The notes: generated by a model not told the origin, from the letters alone. Counted from the first letter of the stretch, positions 8,401-17,274 are shown. The stretch is DNA of 64,000 bases from Methylobacterium sp. SyP6R (GCF_019216885.1 NZ_JAAQRC020000001.1:4064001-4128000), one strand, 5' to 3'. Program-made: numbers and translations.

Positions 8401-10206
8401 ATGGCACGTAACGACACCGCCCGTCCCCGCGCCTCCCTCGGGGCCCTGAAGCCCCTCATTCCCTTCGCGGCGCGCTACAAGGGCCGGATCGGCGCCGCGA
8501 TCGTGGCGCTCGTCGCCGCCTCGGGCGCGACCCTGACGGTGCCGGTGGCGGTGCGCCGGGTGGTCGATCTCGGCTTCGCTCACGGCGAGGTCGGGATGAT
8601 CGACGCCTATTTCGGCGGCCTGATCGGGGTGGTGGCGGTCCTCGCCGTCGCCAGCGCCGCCCGCTACTACTGCGTCGTGACGCTCGGCGAGCGGGTGGTG
8701 GCGGATTTGCGCGCCGCCGTGTTCTCCCGCCTCACCACCCTCGATCCCGCCTTCTTCGACCGGGCGCGCAGCGGCGAGCTGGTCTCGCGCCTGACCGCGG
8801 ACGCCGCCCAGGTGAAGTCGGTCTTCGGGGTCTCGCTCTCGATCCTGCTGCGCAACCTGTTCCTGTTCGCCGGCGCGGTCGGGATGATGGTCTGGACCAG
8901 CCCCCGGCTCTCGGTGCTGGTGCTGGCGGCGATCCCGCTCATCGTCTTCCCGCTGATCCTGTCGGGCCGCGGCGTGCGACGCCGCTCGCGGGCCGCGCAG
9001 GACCGGCTCGCCGACGCCTCGGCCTTCGCCACCGAGGCGGTGGGGGCGGTGCGCACCATGCAGGCCTTCGGCATGGCGCCGGCCACCGCCGCCCGCTTCG
9101 CCGCGGCGTCCGAGGAGGCGTTCCTGGCCTCGCGCGGCTCGGCCCGGGCGCGGGCGCTGCTCACGGGCGTGGCGATCTTCCTGATCTCGGCCAGCGTCGT
9201 CGGCGTGCTGTGGTACGGCGCGCAAGGGGTGGCCGCCGGCACGATCTCGGCCGGGCAATTGTCGCAATTCGTGCTCTACGCGGTGTTCGGCGCGAGTGCG
9301 CTCGGCCAGCTCTCGGAGGTCTACGGCGAGTTGACGCTCGCCGCCGGTGCCGCCGAACGCCTGGGCGAGATCCTCGACACCGTGCCGGTCATCGCCGCGC
9401 CGGACCGGCCCCGCGCCCTGCCGGTGCCGCCGCGCGGCGAGATCGCCTTCGAGCATGTGCGCTTCCATTACCCGACCCGGCCCGAGCACGCGGCGCTCCA
9501 CGATCTCAGCTTCACGGCGGCGCCGGGCGAGCGCGTGGCCCTCGTCGGGCCGTCGGGCGCCGGCAAAAGCACGGTGCTGCAACTGCTCCTGCGCTTCTAC
9601 GATCCGGAATCCGGCGAGGTGCGGATCGACGGCGTGCCGGTCGACGCGGTCGAGCCCGAGGCCTTGCGCGCCCGCATGGCCCTGGTGCCGCAGGACCCGG
9701 TCGTGTTCAGCGGCAGCATCCTCGACAACATCCGCTACGGCCGGCCCGAGGCGGACCAGGCCGAGGTGGAGCGCGCAGCGACCCAGGCCCATGCCGACGG
9801 TTTCATCCGCGCCCTGCCGCAGGGTTACGCGACCCATGTCGGCGAGCGCGGCGTCACGCTCTCGGGCGGCCAGCGGCAGCGCATCGCCATCGCCCGGGCG
9901 ATCCTCAAGGATGCCCCGGTCCTGCTCCTCGACGAGGCGACCTCGGCGCTCGACGCCGAGAGCGAGCGGGCGGTCCAGGCCGCCCTCGACGTGCTGATGA
10001 AGGGCCGCACCACCCTGGTCATCGCCCATCGCCTCGCCACCATCCGGGCCGCCGACCGCATCCTGGTGCTGGAGGACGGCCGCATCGCCGAGGAGGGCAC
10101 CCACGACGCGCTACTGGCGCGTGGCGGGCTCTACGCCCAGCTGGCGGCATTGCAGTTCGGTGCCGGGGTCGACCTGGCGGGGGAGCGGCAGGTGGCGGAG
10201 GTGTGA
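8401..10206 (+). CDS. ABC exporter, fused membrane and ATPase domains (MsbA-like)
   Basis: This is a 601-residue half-transporter that should act as a homodimer in the inner membrane. Residues 1-310 hold the six-helix exporter domain; residues 340-590 hold the ATPase with Walker A (VGPSGAGKSTVLQ), signature (LSGGQRQRIAIARAI), Walker B (PVLLLDEATSALD) and the H-loop (VIAHRLATIR). I chose the ATG at 8401 because RASLGALKPLIPFAARYK follows as the usual start; the open frame runs far upstream only through rpmE antisense sequence. Substrate unknown; lipid or drug export is typical. Its TGA is part of a repeat hairpin. Confidence 0.9.
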   Translation: MARNDTARPRASLGALKPLIPFAARYKGRIGAAIVALVAASGATLTVPVAVRRVVDLGFAHGEVGMIDAYFGGLIGVVAVLAVASAARYYCVVTLGERVVADLRAAVFSRLTTLDPAFFDRARSGELVSRLTADAAQVKSVFGVSLSILLRNLFLFAGAVGMMVWTSPRLSVLVLAAIPLIVFPLILSGRGVRRRSRAAQDRLADASAFATEAVGAVRTMQAFGMAPATAARFAAASEEAFLASRGSARARALLTGVAIFLISASVVGVLWYGAQGVAAGTISAGQLSQFVLYAVFGASALGQLSEVYGELTLAAGAAERLGEILDTVPVIAAPDRPRALPVPPRGEIAFEHVRFHYPTRPEHAALHDLSFTAAPGERVALVGPSGAGKSTVLQLLLRFYDPESGEVRIDGVPVDAVEPEALRARMALVPQDPVVFSGSILDNIRYGRPEADQAEVERAATQAHADGFIRALPQGYATHVGERGVTLSGGQRQRIAIARAILKDAPVLLLDEATSALDAESERAVQAALDVLMKGRTTLVIAHRLATIRAADRILVLEDGRIAEEGTHDALLARGGLYAQLAALQFGAGVDLAGERQVAEV

Positions 10207-10436
10207 TACGAAATCCGGAAGAACACTTCCGGATTTCGTATCACCAGCCCGCGCGGCGCGTGAGCGAAGCCGATTTCCGCATCGCGAAGCGATCAGTCGG
10301 AAATCGTATGATACGGCTTCCGAAGATTCCTTCCGGACGCCGTATCACCAGGCCCGCGCGGTGAAGCCGTAGGCTTCACACGCCTGAGCGAAGCCGGTTT
10401 CCGCATCGCGAAGCGATCGATCGGAAGCCGTATGCG
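10204..10436. repeat. Two tandem copies of a two-hairpin dispersed repeat
   Basis: Copy 1 (10204-10308) and copy 2 (10309-10436) share the same layout. A first hairpin (TGATACGAAATCCGGAAG with its complement in copy 1; TGATACGGCTTCCGAAG-type in copy 2) is followed by CCAGCCCGCGCGG or a variant, then GAGCGAAGCCG and a second hairpin enclosing ATCGCGAAGCGAT. A third, inverted copy lies at 46905-47013. Stem bases differ between copies with matching changes on the other arm. The ABC exporter stop codon lies inside the first hairpin. Confidence 0.8.
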
Positions 10437-10476
10437 AGGCGCCTCGCCCGTTCCGGTAGGTCCTTCCCCCATCCCT

Positions 10477-10616
10477 CGACCTGATCCTGAGGTGTTGGCG
10501 ACCGGAGATCGCGCTCCATCGGAGATGGACTGATCTCGAAGGGGGCTCCAGTTAGCCCTGAGACTTCTGGATCCCTCCTTCGAGGCTCCTTTCAGTCGCA
10601 CCTCAGGATGAGGCCG
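10477..10616. repeat. Inverted-repeat element of the CTCATCCTGAG family, copy 1
   Basis: The ends are imperfect inverted repeats (CGACCTGATCCTGAGGTG against CACCTCAGGATGAGGCCG), and an inner block CCCTCCTTCGAGGCTCC is shared with the copy at 14702-14816. It is about 140 bp and non-coding. The rest of the gap up to 10791 shows nothing recognisable. Confidence 0.75.
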
Positions 10617-10791
10617 CGGATGGGAGGAGGATGCAGATCGCGTTGCAGCGTGAGCCGTAATACCAACGGCCCGAGATGCTGACGCCTCGGGCGTTTGGCC
10701 CATCTCGAATCTTCGACACCAAGCCGGAGGCTTGGCGAAAATCCGAGAACGGGACCAATGGTCGTTTTCAACGACCGTCGGGATAATCCTG

Positions 10792-11805
10792 TCACCGCTC
10801 CGTCAGCTTCATCTCGATCCGACGGTTGCGGGCATAGGCCTCCTCGCTCGTCCCGGTGTCGAGGGGCTGGAACTCGCCGAAGGCGCCGGCGAGCAGGCGC
10901 TGGGGCGGGATGCCCTTGCCCACGAGGTACTGCACCACCGCGATGGCGCGGGCCGCCGACAGCGCCCAGTTCGACGGGAATTGCGAGGAGTTGATCGGCC
11001 GCGCATCGGTATGGCCGTCGACCCGCAGCACCCACGGGATGTCGGCCGGGATCTGGCGGTTGAGCTCCAGGATGGCGCTGGCGATCCGGTCGATCTCCGG
11101 CCCGGCCTCGGGCTTGAGCACCGCCTGGCCGGCGGAGAACAGCACCTCGGATTGCAGCACGAAGCGGTCGCCGACGATGCGGATGTCGGGGCGGTTGCCG
11201 AGGATCTGGCGCAGGCGCCCGAAGAAGTCCGAGCGGTAGCGCGCCAGTTCCTGCACGCGCTGCGCCAAAGCCACGTTGAGGCGGCTGCCGAGATCGGCGA
11301 TGCGGGCCTGGCTCTCGCGGTCGCGGGTCTCGGACGCCGCGAGCGCATCCTCCAACGCTGCGAGCTGCTGGCGCATCGCGGAGATCTGCTGGTTCAGGAG
11401 ATCGACCTGGCTGAGGGCGCGGGTGGTGGCGCCCTTCTCGGCATCGAGCTGGCGGCCGAGTTCCGCCGCCTTGCCTTCCGCGCCCTGGCCGCCGGCGAGC
11501 AGATCCTGCAGCCGTCGGCGCTCGGCTTCCGACCCTTGCAGGTTCGCCCGAAGTCCCGCGGCGCTGTCCTCCAGCGCACGCTTGCCGGAGCGCTCCAGCG
11601 CCAGGAGGTCGGTCAGCTCGGAGATCTGGCGGTTCAGCCGTTCCAGCACCGTGTCGCGGCCCGACAATTCCTGCGACAGGAAGAACTGGCCGGTGACGAA
11701 GATGGTGAGCAGGAAGACGACCGAGAGCAGCAGCGTCGTCAGCGCATCGACGTAGCCGGGCCAGACATTGAGGGCGCGGTCGCGCCGGACGAGGCGGCCG
11801 GCCAT
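10792..11805 (-). CDS. MotB/OmpA-type peptidoglycan-binding membrane protein
   Basis: The 337-residue protein has a short cytoplasmic N-terminus, one membrane helix (TTLLLSVVFLLTIFVTGQFF, about residues 23-42), a long coiled coil (about 50-195, rich in Glu, Arg, Leu and Gln) and a C-terminal OmpA domain (VDGHTDARPI, NWALSAARAIAV, RNRRIEMKL). The N-terminal YVDALTTLLL resembles the MotB proton-channel helix, including an Asp at its start. It lies 25 bp after a MotA/ExbB-like gene, so the two probably form an ion-driven stator. No flagellar genes are nearby, so a motility role is not supported. Confidence 0.85.
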   Translation of the reverse strand: MAGRLVRRDRALNVWPGYVDALTTLLLSVVFLLTIFVTGQFFLSQELSGRDTVLERLNRQISELTDLLALERSGKRALEDSAAGLRANLQGSEAERRRLQDLLAGGQGAEGKAAELGRQLDAEKGATTRALSQVDLLNQQISAMRQQLAALEDALAASETRDRESQARIADLGSRLNVALAQRVQELARYRSDFFGRLRQILGNRPDIRIVGDRFVLQSEVLFSAGQAVLKPEAGPEIDRIASAILELNRQIPADIPWVLRVDGHTDARPINSSQFPSNWALSAARAIAVVQYLVGKGIPPQRLLAGAFGEFQPLDTGTSEEAYARNRRIEMKLTER

Positions 11806-11830
11806 CAGGGTCTCACTCCACCTTCGTCTC

Positions 11831-12871
11831 TCACTCGACCTTCTCCCGGGCGAGGCGGTCGAGCACCTGCTTCAGCTCGCGCTCGCGGTTGGCCTGCGCC
11901 TCGACCCAGTCGCGGATCATCTGCTGCTCGGCCCGCATGTGCTGGACGAGGCCCTGGATGCCCTCGGCGAGGTTCGCCATCGCCTGGGTGCTGGCGCGGC
12001 CATGCGCCGTGCTGTCGCCGACCAGGGTGCCGAGCCGCGTCATCGCGTCGGCGATGTCCTTCAGCACCGCGTCGCCCTTCGGGGCGGGCTCGGGTGGGCG
12101 CGGCGGGGCGCTAGCGAGCGCGGCCGATGCCGGCACCGTGACGGGGACCGGAACGGGCGCCGGCGCCGGGCCCGCGGCGGTGACGAGCCAGTCTTCGAGT
12201 TCGTTGTAGAACCGGTTGTGGGCCTGCCCCGCCTGGAGGTCGAGGAAGCCGATCACGAGGGAGCCGGCGAGGCCGAACAGCGAGGCCGAGAAGGCGAGGC
12301 CTATTCCCGACAACGGCACCGCGAGGCCGCTCTTCAATTCGTCGAACATCACCGCCGCGTCGCCGCCGCCCGCCCGCATCGAGCGGATCACGCCGCCGAC
12401 CGCCGAGAGCGTGTCGATCAGGCCCCAGAAGGTGCCCAAGAGGCCGAGCAGGATCAGGAGGCCGCCGATGTAGCGCAGGATCTCGCGCCCCTCGTCGAGC
12501 CGCGACGCCACGCTGTCGAGGAGCGGCTGGAACTGCCCTTGCGGGTGCGGCCGGCCGGCCCGCGCCTCCTGGAGCGCCGGCACCAGGGCGCCGAGCACCC
12601 GGGGGCTGCCGGGATCGGCGGCGCCGGTGGCGGTCCGGTTGGCGAAGCGCACCTCGCGGAAGAGGCGCTGCACCTGCCCGAACGCCATGATGATGGCGAT
12701 CGAGGTCGCGCCGAGGATCAGGCCGTTGAGGCCCGGATTGGCCATGAAGGCCGGCACGATCTGGCGATAGAGCACGAAGGCCAGGAAGCCGGCCAGCGTC
12801 AGGAACACCGCCATGCGGATGAGGTAGATCCGCGGCGATGTCAGGGGAGGGGACGCTGCGCTCGCCGCCAT
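11831..12871 (-). CDS. MotA/TolQ/ExbB-like proton-channel protein
   Basis: A 346-residue inner-membrane protein. Helices lie at about residues 17-37 and 47-66, and a MotA/ExbB-type core runs over about 134-230 (YIGGLLILLGLLGTFWGLID, then LSGIGLAFSASLFGLAGSLV). The C-terminus has a Pro/Ala-rich linker and a charged coiled coil. It is followed by the MotB-like gene and preceded by ymdB in the same direction. The pair resembles uncharacterised MotAB-like operons of Rhizobiales; the force-using partner is unknown. Zorya was considered and rejected. Confidence 0.82.
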   Translation of the reverse strand: MAASAASPPLTSPRIYLIRMAVFLTLAGFLAFVLYRQIVPAFMANPGLNGLILGATSIAIIMAFGQVQRLFREVRFANRTATGAADPGSPRVLGALVPALQEARAGRPHPQGQFQPLLDSVASRLDEGREILRYIGGLLILLGLLGTFWGLIDTLSAVGGVIRSMRAGGGDAAVMFDELKSGLAVPLSGIGLAFSASLFGLAGSLVIGFLDLQAGQAHNRFYNELEDWLVTAAGPAPAPVPVPVTVPASAALASAPPRPPEPAPKGDAVLKDIADAMTRLGTLVGDSTAHGRASTQAMANLAEGIQGLVQHMRAEQQMIRDWVEAQANRERELKQVLDRLAREKVE

Positions 12872-12989
12872 CGCGGGCCGTACTCACTGTCGCGGGGCCA
12901 TCCCCTGCCTCGCGTGGCGGGGGCCGCCGGCACTGTGCCGGGTGCGGCTTGGCCGATCAAGCCGGCCCGAGCCGGCGTCCCGGGGGTTT

Positions 12990-13811
12990 TCAATCCCAGT
13001 GCCGCGGCCAGGTTTCCTCGAGATGCGGCCCGAGGCGCACCGGGCTCACCCGCCGGGCGAGGCCGGTGGCATCGTCGGTCTCGACCGCGATGCCGCAGAG
13101 CGTGCCCTCGCCGGTCGCGGCTTCGAGCCGGCTGCCCGGGGTCTTCTGCAGGAAGCGGCGGACCGGCTCGTCCTTCTGCATGCCGAGGACCGAATCGTAG
13201 TCGCCGCACATGCCGACATCCGACATGTAGGCGGTGCCGCCCGGCAGGATGCGGTGGTCGGCGGTCGGGACGTGGGTGTGGGTGCCGACGACGAGGCTCG
13301 CACGCCCGTCGAGGAACCAGCCGAAGGCTTCCTTCTCGCTCGTCGCCTCGGCATGGACGTCGACGATCACCGCGTCGGCGGCGTCGCGCAACGGGCAGGC
13401 CGACAATTCGCGCTCGGCCGCCGCGAAGGGATCGTCGAGCGGATCGAGGAAGATCCGGCCCATCACGTTGACGACGAGGACCCGGGCGCCCGCCCGCGTC
13501 TCGACCACCGTGGCGCCGCGGCCCGGCGTGCCGGGCGGGTAGTTCGCCGGGCGCACCAGCCGGGGCTGGCGGGCGATGAACACCATCGCCTCGCGCTGGT
13601 CGAAGGAGTGGTTGCCGAGCGTCACCGCGTCGGCGCCGGCATTGATCAATTCGTCGCAGATGCTCTCGGTGATGCCGAAGCCGCCGGCGGCGTTCTCGCC
13701 GTTGATCACCACGCAATCGAGGCGCCAGCGCTCGCGCAAGGCCGGCAGGCGCTCGCTCACCGCCAGGCGGCCCGGCCTGCCGACGATGTCGCCGAGAAAG
13801 AGGAGGCGCAT
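12990..13811 (-). CDS. ymdB: YmdB-type metallophosphoesterase (TIGR00282 family)
   Basis: The 273-residue calcineurin-like phosphoesterase shows the family's metal-binding motifs in order: FLGDIVGRPGR, VINGENAAGGFGI, TLGNHSFDQRE, VVGTHTHVPTADHRI and SDVGMCGDYDSVLG. Bacillus YmdB hydrolyses 2',3'-cyclic AMP and affects biofilm and RNA turnover; the role here is by analogy only. The gene starts 8 bp after fau ends, which suggests an operon fau-ymdB. The ATG at 13811 gives the conserved MRLLFLGDIVG start. Confidence 0.9.
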   Translation of the reverse strand: MRLLFLGDIVGRPGRLAVSERLPALRERWRLDCVVINGENAAGGFGITESICDELINAGADAVTLGNHSFDQREAMVFIARQPRLVRPANYPPGTPGRGATVVETRAGARVLVVNVMGRIFLDPLDDPFAAAERELSACPLRDAADAVIVDVHAEATSEKEAFGWFLDGRASLVVGTHTHVPTADHRILPGGTAYMSDVGMCGDYDSVLGMQKDEPVRRFLQKTPGSRLEAATGEGTLCGIAVETDDATGLARRVSPVRLGPHLEETWPRHWD

Positions 13812-13819
13812 GGCGGGGT

Positions 13820-14410
13820 TCAGTCTCCGGTGGGGTGGATCAGGCCCGCCTCGGTCACGATGGCGTCGAGGGGCCGGTCGTGCGGGCCGTCCGGCACGAA
13901 GGGGGTTTCCTGGGCGGAAAACGCGATGCCGATGGCGAGCGCACGGACCGGCACGTCGAGGCGGGCCAGCGCCCGGTCGTAATAGCCCTTGCCGTAGCCG
14001 ATGCGGTGTCCGCGCCGGTCGAAGGCCGCGAGCGGCACCAGCAGCACGCGGGGATCGACGATCCGCGCATCGGGCCCGGGCTCGCTCAGGCCGAAACCGC
14101 CGGGGCTAAGCGCGTCGCCCTCGGCCGTGAGGCGGAACACCAGCCCGTCGGGCGTGACTTGCGGCAGGGCCACGGCCTGTCCGCGGGCGCGCAAACGCGC
14201 GATCAGCGGCCGCACGTCGACCTCGCTGCGGATCGGCCAATAGGCCGAGACCACGTCGGCCTGCGCGATCTCGGGGAGGGACAGGACCGTCTCGGCGATG
14301 CGGCGGGAGGCGTCCTCGCGGGCCTCGACCGCCAGCCCGTCCCGCCGCGCGAGGGCGGCGTTCCGCAACGCGGCCTTGTCCGGGGAGGCGGGGGAAACGT
14401 CCGTCGTCAT
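13820..14410 (-). CDS. fau: 5-formyltetrahydrofolate cyclo-ligase
   Basis: This enzyme converts 5-formyltetrahydrofolate to 5,10-methenyltetrahydrofolate with ATP, salvaging folate for one-carbon metabolism. Length is 196 residues from the ATG at 14410; the frame extends further upstream but through a probable 6S RNA gene. Family motifs: KAALRNAALARRDGL at the N-terminus, YWPIRSEVDVRPLI, LVPLAAFDRRGHRIGYGKGY and ALAIGIAFSAQE. The position downstream of a 6S RNA is typical of proteobacteria. Confidence 0.93.
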   Translation of the reverse strand: MTTDVSPASPDKAALRNAALARRDGLAVEAREDASRRIAETVLSLPEIAQADVVSAYWPIRSEVDVRPLIARLRARGQAVALPQVTPDGLVFRLTAEGDALSPGGFGLSEPGPDARIVDPRVLLVPLAAFDRRGHRIGYGKGYYDRALARLDVPVRALAIGIAFSAQETPFVPDGPHDRPLDAIVTEAGLIHPTGD

Positions 14411-14424
14411 GTCAGTCCAGCGCG

Positions 14425-14572
14425 GAGCCACGAGAGCCGTTGGAGAATCGATCCCGGGAAACCTACGAAGTAGGTGGGCGCCGTTATGCCCCGGTCCACG
14501 GACCAGGGCAGTGACAGCTCCCGAGGGAGTCGATAAGGCCCCGGGGATATTGTCTCCTGACGAGAACCGCAG
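14425..14572 (-). ncRNA. ssrS: Probable 6S RNA (ssrS)
   Basis: Read on the minus strand, the region directly upstream of fau can fold into a long rod. Outer pairings GGAGA/TCTCC and ATCGACTCCC/GGGATCGAT enclose a central part with the hairpin GGTCCGTGGACC in a CCCTGGTCC...CCGGGG context and the stem ACCTAC-TTC-GTAGGT. 6S RNA, which sequesters the housekeeping RNA polymerase, is commonly encoded just upstream of fau in proteobacteria. Position and fold support the call; the ends are approximate and the sequence was not compared with a model. Confidence 0.6.
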
Positions 14573-14701
14573 CCCCGCCGACCCCATGTAGCGTCGCCGG
14601 GGCGGTTGCGAAAGGGGGCGGATGGGGGGATTTGGGGCCGAGGGCTGAAGCGGAGAAGCGGGTGCATCCCGCACGGCCGCGGCGTCGAGAATGTCCCACC
14701 C

Positions 14702-14816
14702 GCGACCTCATCCTGAGATGCCGCGCAGCGGCCTCGGAGGAGGGCTCCAGACACCTCAGAGATCCCTGGAGCCCTCCTTCGAGGCTCCCTCCGGTCGCAC
14801 CTGAGGATGAGGTCGC
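14702..14816. repeat. Inverted-repeat element of the CTCATCCTGAG family, copy 2
   Basis: A 115-bp element with near-perfect terminal inverted repeats (GCGACCTCATCCTGAGATG and CACCTGAGGATGAGGTCGC). An inner stem pairs GGAGGAGGGCTCCAG with CTGGAGCCCTCCTTC. It shares the inner block and ends with 10477-10616. It has no coding capacity, so it is a MITE- or REP-like element. The rest of 14573-14899 shows no gene. Confidence 0.8.
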
Positions 14817-14899
14817 AAGTCGGGGTGTCTTTACCACGCGATCCGACGCAGGCCTCTCGAACAAAGATCGCAAACGCTCAACAAATCCCACAGGACCCC

Positions 14900-15319
14900 A
14901 TGAGCCCGAAAGCCGTTCTCGCCCCCGTCTTCGTCCAGGTCCTGCTGACCCTTCTCCTGCTGCTCTGGACCGGGCGGGCACGCTTTGCCGCGGCGCGGGC
15001 CGGCGCCGTGACGCTTAAGGACATCTCGCTCGGCGAGCGCACCTGGCCGGCGCCGGTGCAGCAGGTCTCGAACGCCTTCGCCAACCAGTTCGAATTGCCG
15101 GTGCTGTTCTACGTCCTGACCGGGTTCGCGCTCGCGACGGGCAAGGCCGATCACCTCTTCGTCGGCCTCGCCTGGCTGTTCGTGCTGACCCGGATCGTCC
15201 ATGCGGGGATCTACGTCACCGGCAACGTGGTGATCCGGCGCTTCCAGGCGTTTTTGGCCGGGGCGATCGTCCTGATGGCGATGTGGGGGATCTTCGCCGT
15301 CAGGATTCTCGTCGCTTGA
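14900..15319 (+). CDS. MAPEG family membrane protein
   Basis: The 139-residue protein has four predicted helices and matches the MAPEG family (membrane-associated proteins in eicosanoid and glutathione metabolism): LAPVFVQVLLTLLLLLWTG, then the conserved NQFELPVLFYVLTGFAL, then VGLAWLFVLTRIVHAGIY. Bacterial members are mostly uncharacterised. The ATG at 14900 starts just before the first helix; the open frame upstream lies in a repeat. It stands alone on the plus strand. Confidence 0.85.
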   Translation: MSPKAVLAPVFVQVLLTLLLLLWTGRARFAAARAGAVTLKDISLGERTWPAPVQQVSNAFANQFELPVLFYVLTGFALATGKADHLFVGLAWLFVLTRIVHAGIYVTGNVVIRRFQAFLAGAIVLMAMWGIFAVRILVA

Positions 15320-15444
15320 AGCCGGCTTCTCGCCATCCCGGCGCGAGGAGGGTAAGGGGGCCATCCGTGTCTTTCACGAAACTCCCGATCACCGTCGTCG
15401 CGCGCCGAGGCGGCGTCGGCGCGGCGGGAGTTTCGCGAGGGCAC

Positions 15445-15633
15445 TCAGTAGCGCGGGGCCCGCGGCGGCGGGCTGCCGTATTCGAGCTGCGTCTTGGCAT
15501 CGTAGGGCCGGGGCGGCGGCGGGGTGAGGTCGACGGCGGGCGCCGCCGGGGCGGTGGCGCAGGCGCCGGCCGCCAGGGCGATCAGGCCGGCGAGACTCAC
15601 GGCGAGGGCGGACGGGATGGGACGACGGATCAT
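15445..15633 (-). CDS. Small putative lipoprotein
   Basis: A 62-residue protein with a short basic start (MIRRPIPS), a hydrophobic stretch and a lipobox-like LAAGAC, after which the mature part is only about 38 residues, rich in Pro and Ala. It would be anchored in the envelope through the Cys. I do not recognise a family. The assignment rests on the signal sequence and the intact short frame. Confidence 0.5.
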   Translation of the reverse strand: MIRRPIPSALAVSLAGLIALAAGACATAPAAPAVDLTPPPPRPYDAKTQLEYGSPPPRAPRY

Positions 15634-15744
15634 GCGAGCGGAACTCCGGCTCTGCGGGTGGAACGGTCAAGGTGTCGGGACGCGCCTAGCCGAAAGCTTG
15701 GCCGGGATGAGCCGGTCCCGCGGCACAAGCGTGGCGGTTTCGCG

Positions 15745-17037
15745 ATGACCCCCGGCGCCCGTCTCTCCGCCGCCATCGAGGTCCTGGCCGATATCGCCGA
15801 GCGCCGCCGCCCGGTGGCCGATGCCCTGAAGGATTGGGGCCTCGCCCACCGCTTCGCCGGCTCCGGCGACCGGGCCACCATCGCCACCCTGGTCTACGAT
15901 GCCTTGCGCCGGCGCGCCTCCGCCGCCTGGATCATGGGCGAGGAGACGCCCCGCGCCGCGCTGATCGGCTCGCTGCGGCTCCAGCGCGGCCTCGCGGCCC
16001 AGACGGTCGCCGGTCTGTTCACCGGCGAGCGCTTCGCGCCCGCCCCCCTCACCGAGGCCGAGCGGACGAGGCTCGAGACCGGGACGCTCAATGACGCTCC
16101 GGTCCACGTCGCCGGCGACGTGCCCGAATGGGTGGTGCCGTCGCTGGCGGCAGCGCTCGGCGACGATCTCCTGCCCGAATTGCGAGCGCTCGCCCGCCGT
16201 GCACCCCTCGACATCCGGGTCAACACCCTGAAGGCGACCCGCCAGGGCACCGCCGAGGCGCTGGCCCATCTCGCGCCCGAGCCGACGCCGCTCTCGCCGG
16301 ACGGCCTGCGGGTGCCGCTGGGCGAGGACGGCCGCGGGCCGGCGCTCCACGTCGAGCCGGAATTCCTGGACGGCTGGTTCGAGATCCAGGACGAGGGCTC
16401 GCAGCTCGCCGCCCGCCTCTCCGGGGCGGATGCCGGCATGACCGTGATCGACCTCTGCGCCGGCGGCGGCGGAAAGACCCTGGCGCTCGCCGCCCTGATG
16501 AACAACGCGGGCCGGCTGATCGCCACCGACGGCGATCCGCGCCGCCTCGCGCCGATCCACGAGCGCCTGCGCCGGGCCGGCGCCACGGCCGAGATACGCA
16601 CGCCGCGCGGCGGAAAAGGGCGCCCGGACGTGCTGACCGACCTCGACGGCACCGCCGACCTCGTCCTCGTCGATGCGCCCTGCACCGGCTCGGGCACCTG
16701 GCGGCGCAACCCGGATGCCAAGTGGCGCCTGCGCCCCGGCAGCCTCGCGACGCGGGTCGCCGAGCAGGAAGCGGTCCTCGACCGCGCCGCGCGGCTGGTG
16801 CGGCCGGGCGGGCGGATCGTGTACATCACCTGCTCGCTCCTGCCGGAGGAGAACGACGCGGCCGTGGCCGGGCTCGCAGGCCGGCGCGACGACATCGCGC
16901 CCCGGCCCCTCGACCTGCCCGACGCGGTCGCCGCCAAGGTCCGCCGCACCGCCCACGGCATCCAGATGAGCCCGGAGCGGACCGGCACCGACGGCTTCTA
17001 CGTCGCGCTCCTGGAGCGCACCGGCGCTCACCCTTGA
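15745..17037 (+). CDS. RsmB/NOP-family RNA (cytosine-5) methyltransferase
   Basis: The 430-residue protein should methylate a cytosine in rRNA using S-adenosylmethionine. Residues 1-130 form an N-terminal RNA-binding/NusB-like helical part (RFAGSGDRATIATLVYDAL). The catalytic domain shows the SAM motif VIDLCAGGGGKTLALAAL and the two catalytic cysteines in VDAPCTGSGTWRRNPDAKW and VYITCSLLPEEND. FEIQDEGSQLAA also fits. I chose the ATG at 15745 because the open frame upstream overlaps the small lipoprotein gene and lacks family features. The target base is not known. Confidence 0.9.
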   Translation: MTPGARLSAAIEVLADIAERRRPVADALKDWGLAHRFAGSGDRATIATLVYDALRRRASAAWIMGEETPRAALIGSLRLQRGLAAQTVAGLFTGERFAPAPLTEAERTRLETGTLNDAPVHVAGDVPEWVVPSLAAALGDDLLPELRALARRAPLDIRVNTLKATRQGTAEALAHLAPEPTPLSPDGLRVPLGEDGRGPALHVEPEFLDGWFEIQDEGSQLAARLSGADAGMTVIDLCAGGGGKTLALAALMNNAGRLIATDGDPRRLAPIHERLRRAGATAEIRTPRGGKGRPDVLTDLDGTADLVLVDAPCTGSGTWRRNPDAKWRLRPGSLATRVAEQEAVLDRAARLVRPGGRIVYITCSLLPEENDAAVAGLAGRRDDIAPRPLDLPDAVAAKVRRTAHGIQMSPERTGTDGFYVALLERTGAHP

Positions 17038-17274
17038 GACGCGCACGGGCCGGATCATCCCTGAGACGGGCGCGTCGCATCGCCAGGGATCGTGTCCCAG
17101 GGCGTGCCCGGTACTTTTCGGCCCGGTACTTTTCCGCCGTGCATTATCGGCAGCTTGGCTTATGCAGGGTGGACGAGGGGTCGTCCCGCGGCCGGCGAGC
17201 CTTGGCCTCGCGCGCTTTGGGGCATGGGTCTTCGGGATAGGGGTCGGGTCCTTCGGGCGTATCGGACGGTCGGC

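Noticed and set aside
10792..12871. Zorya anti-phage system, because of the MotA/MotB-like pair
   Set aside because: No ZorC, ZorD or ZorE-type helicase or nuclease is beside it; the neighbours are ymdB, fau and intergenic repeats.
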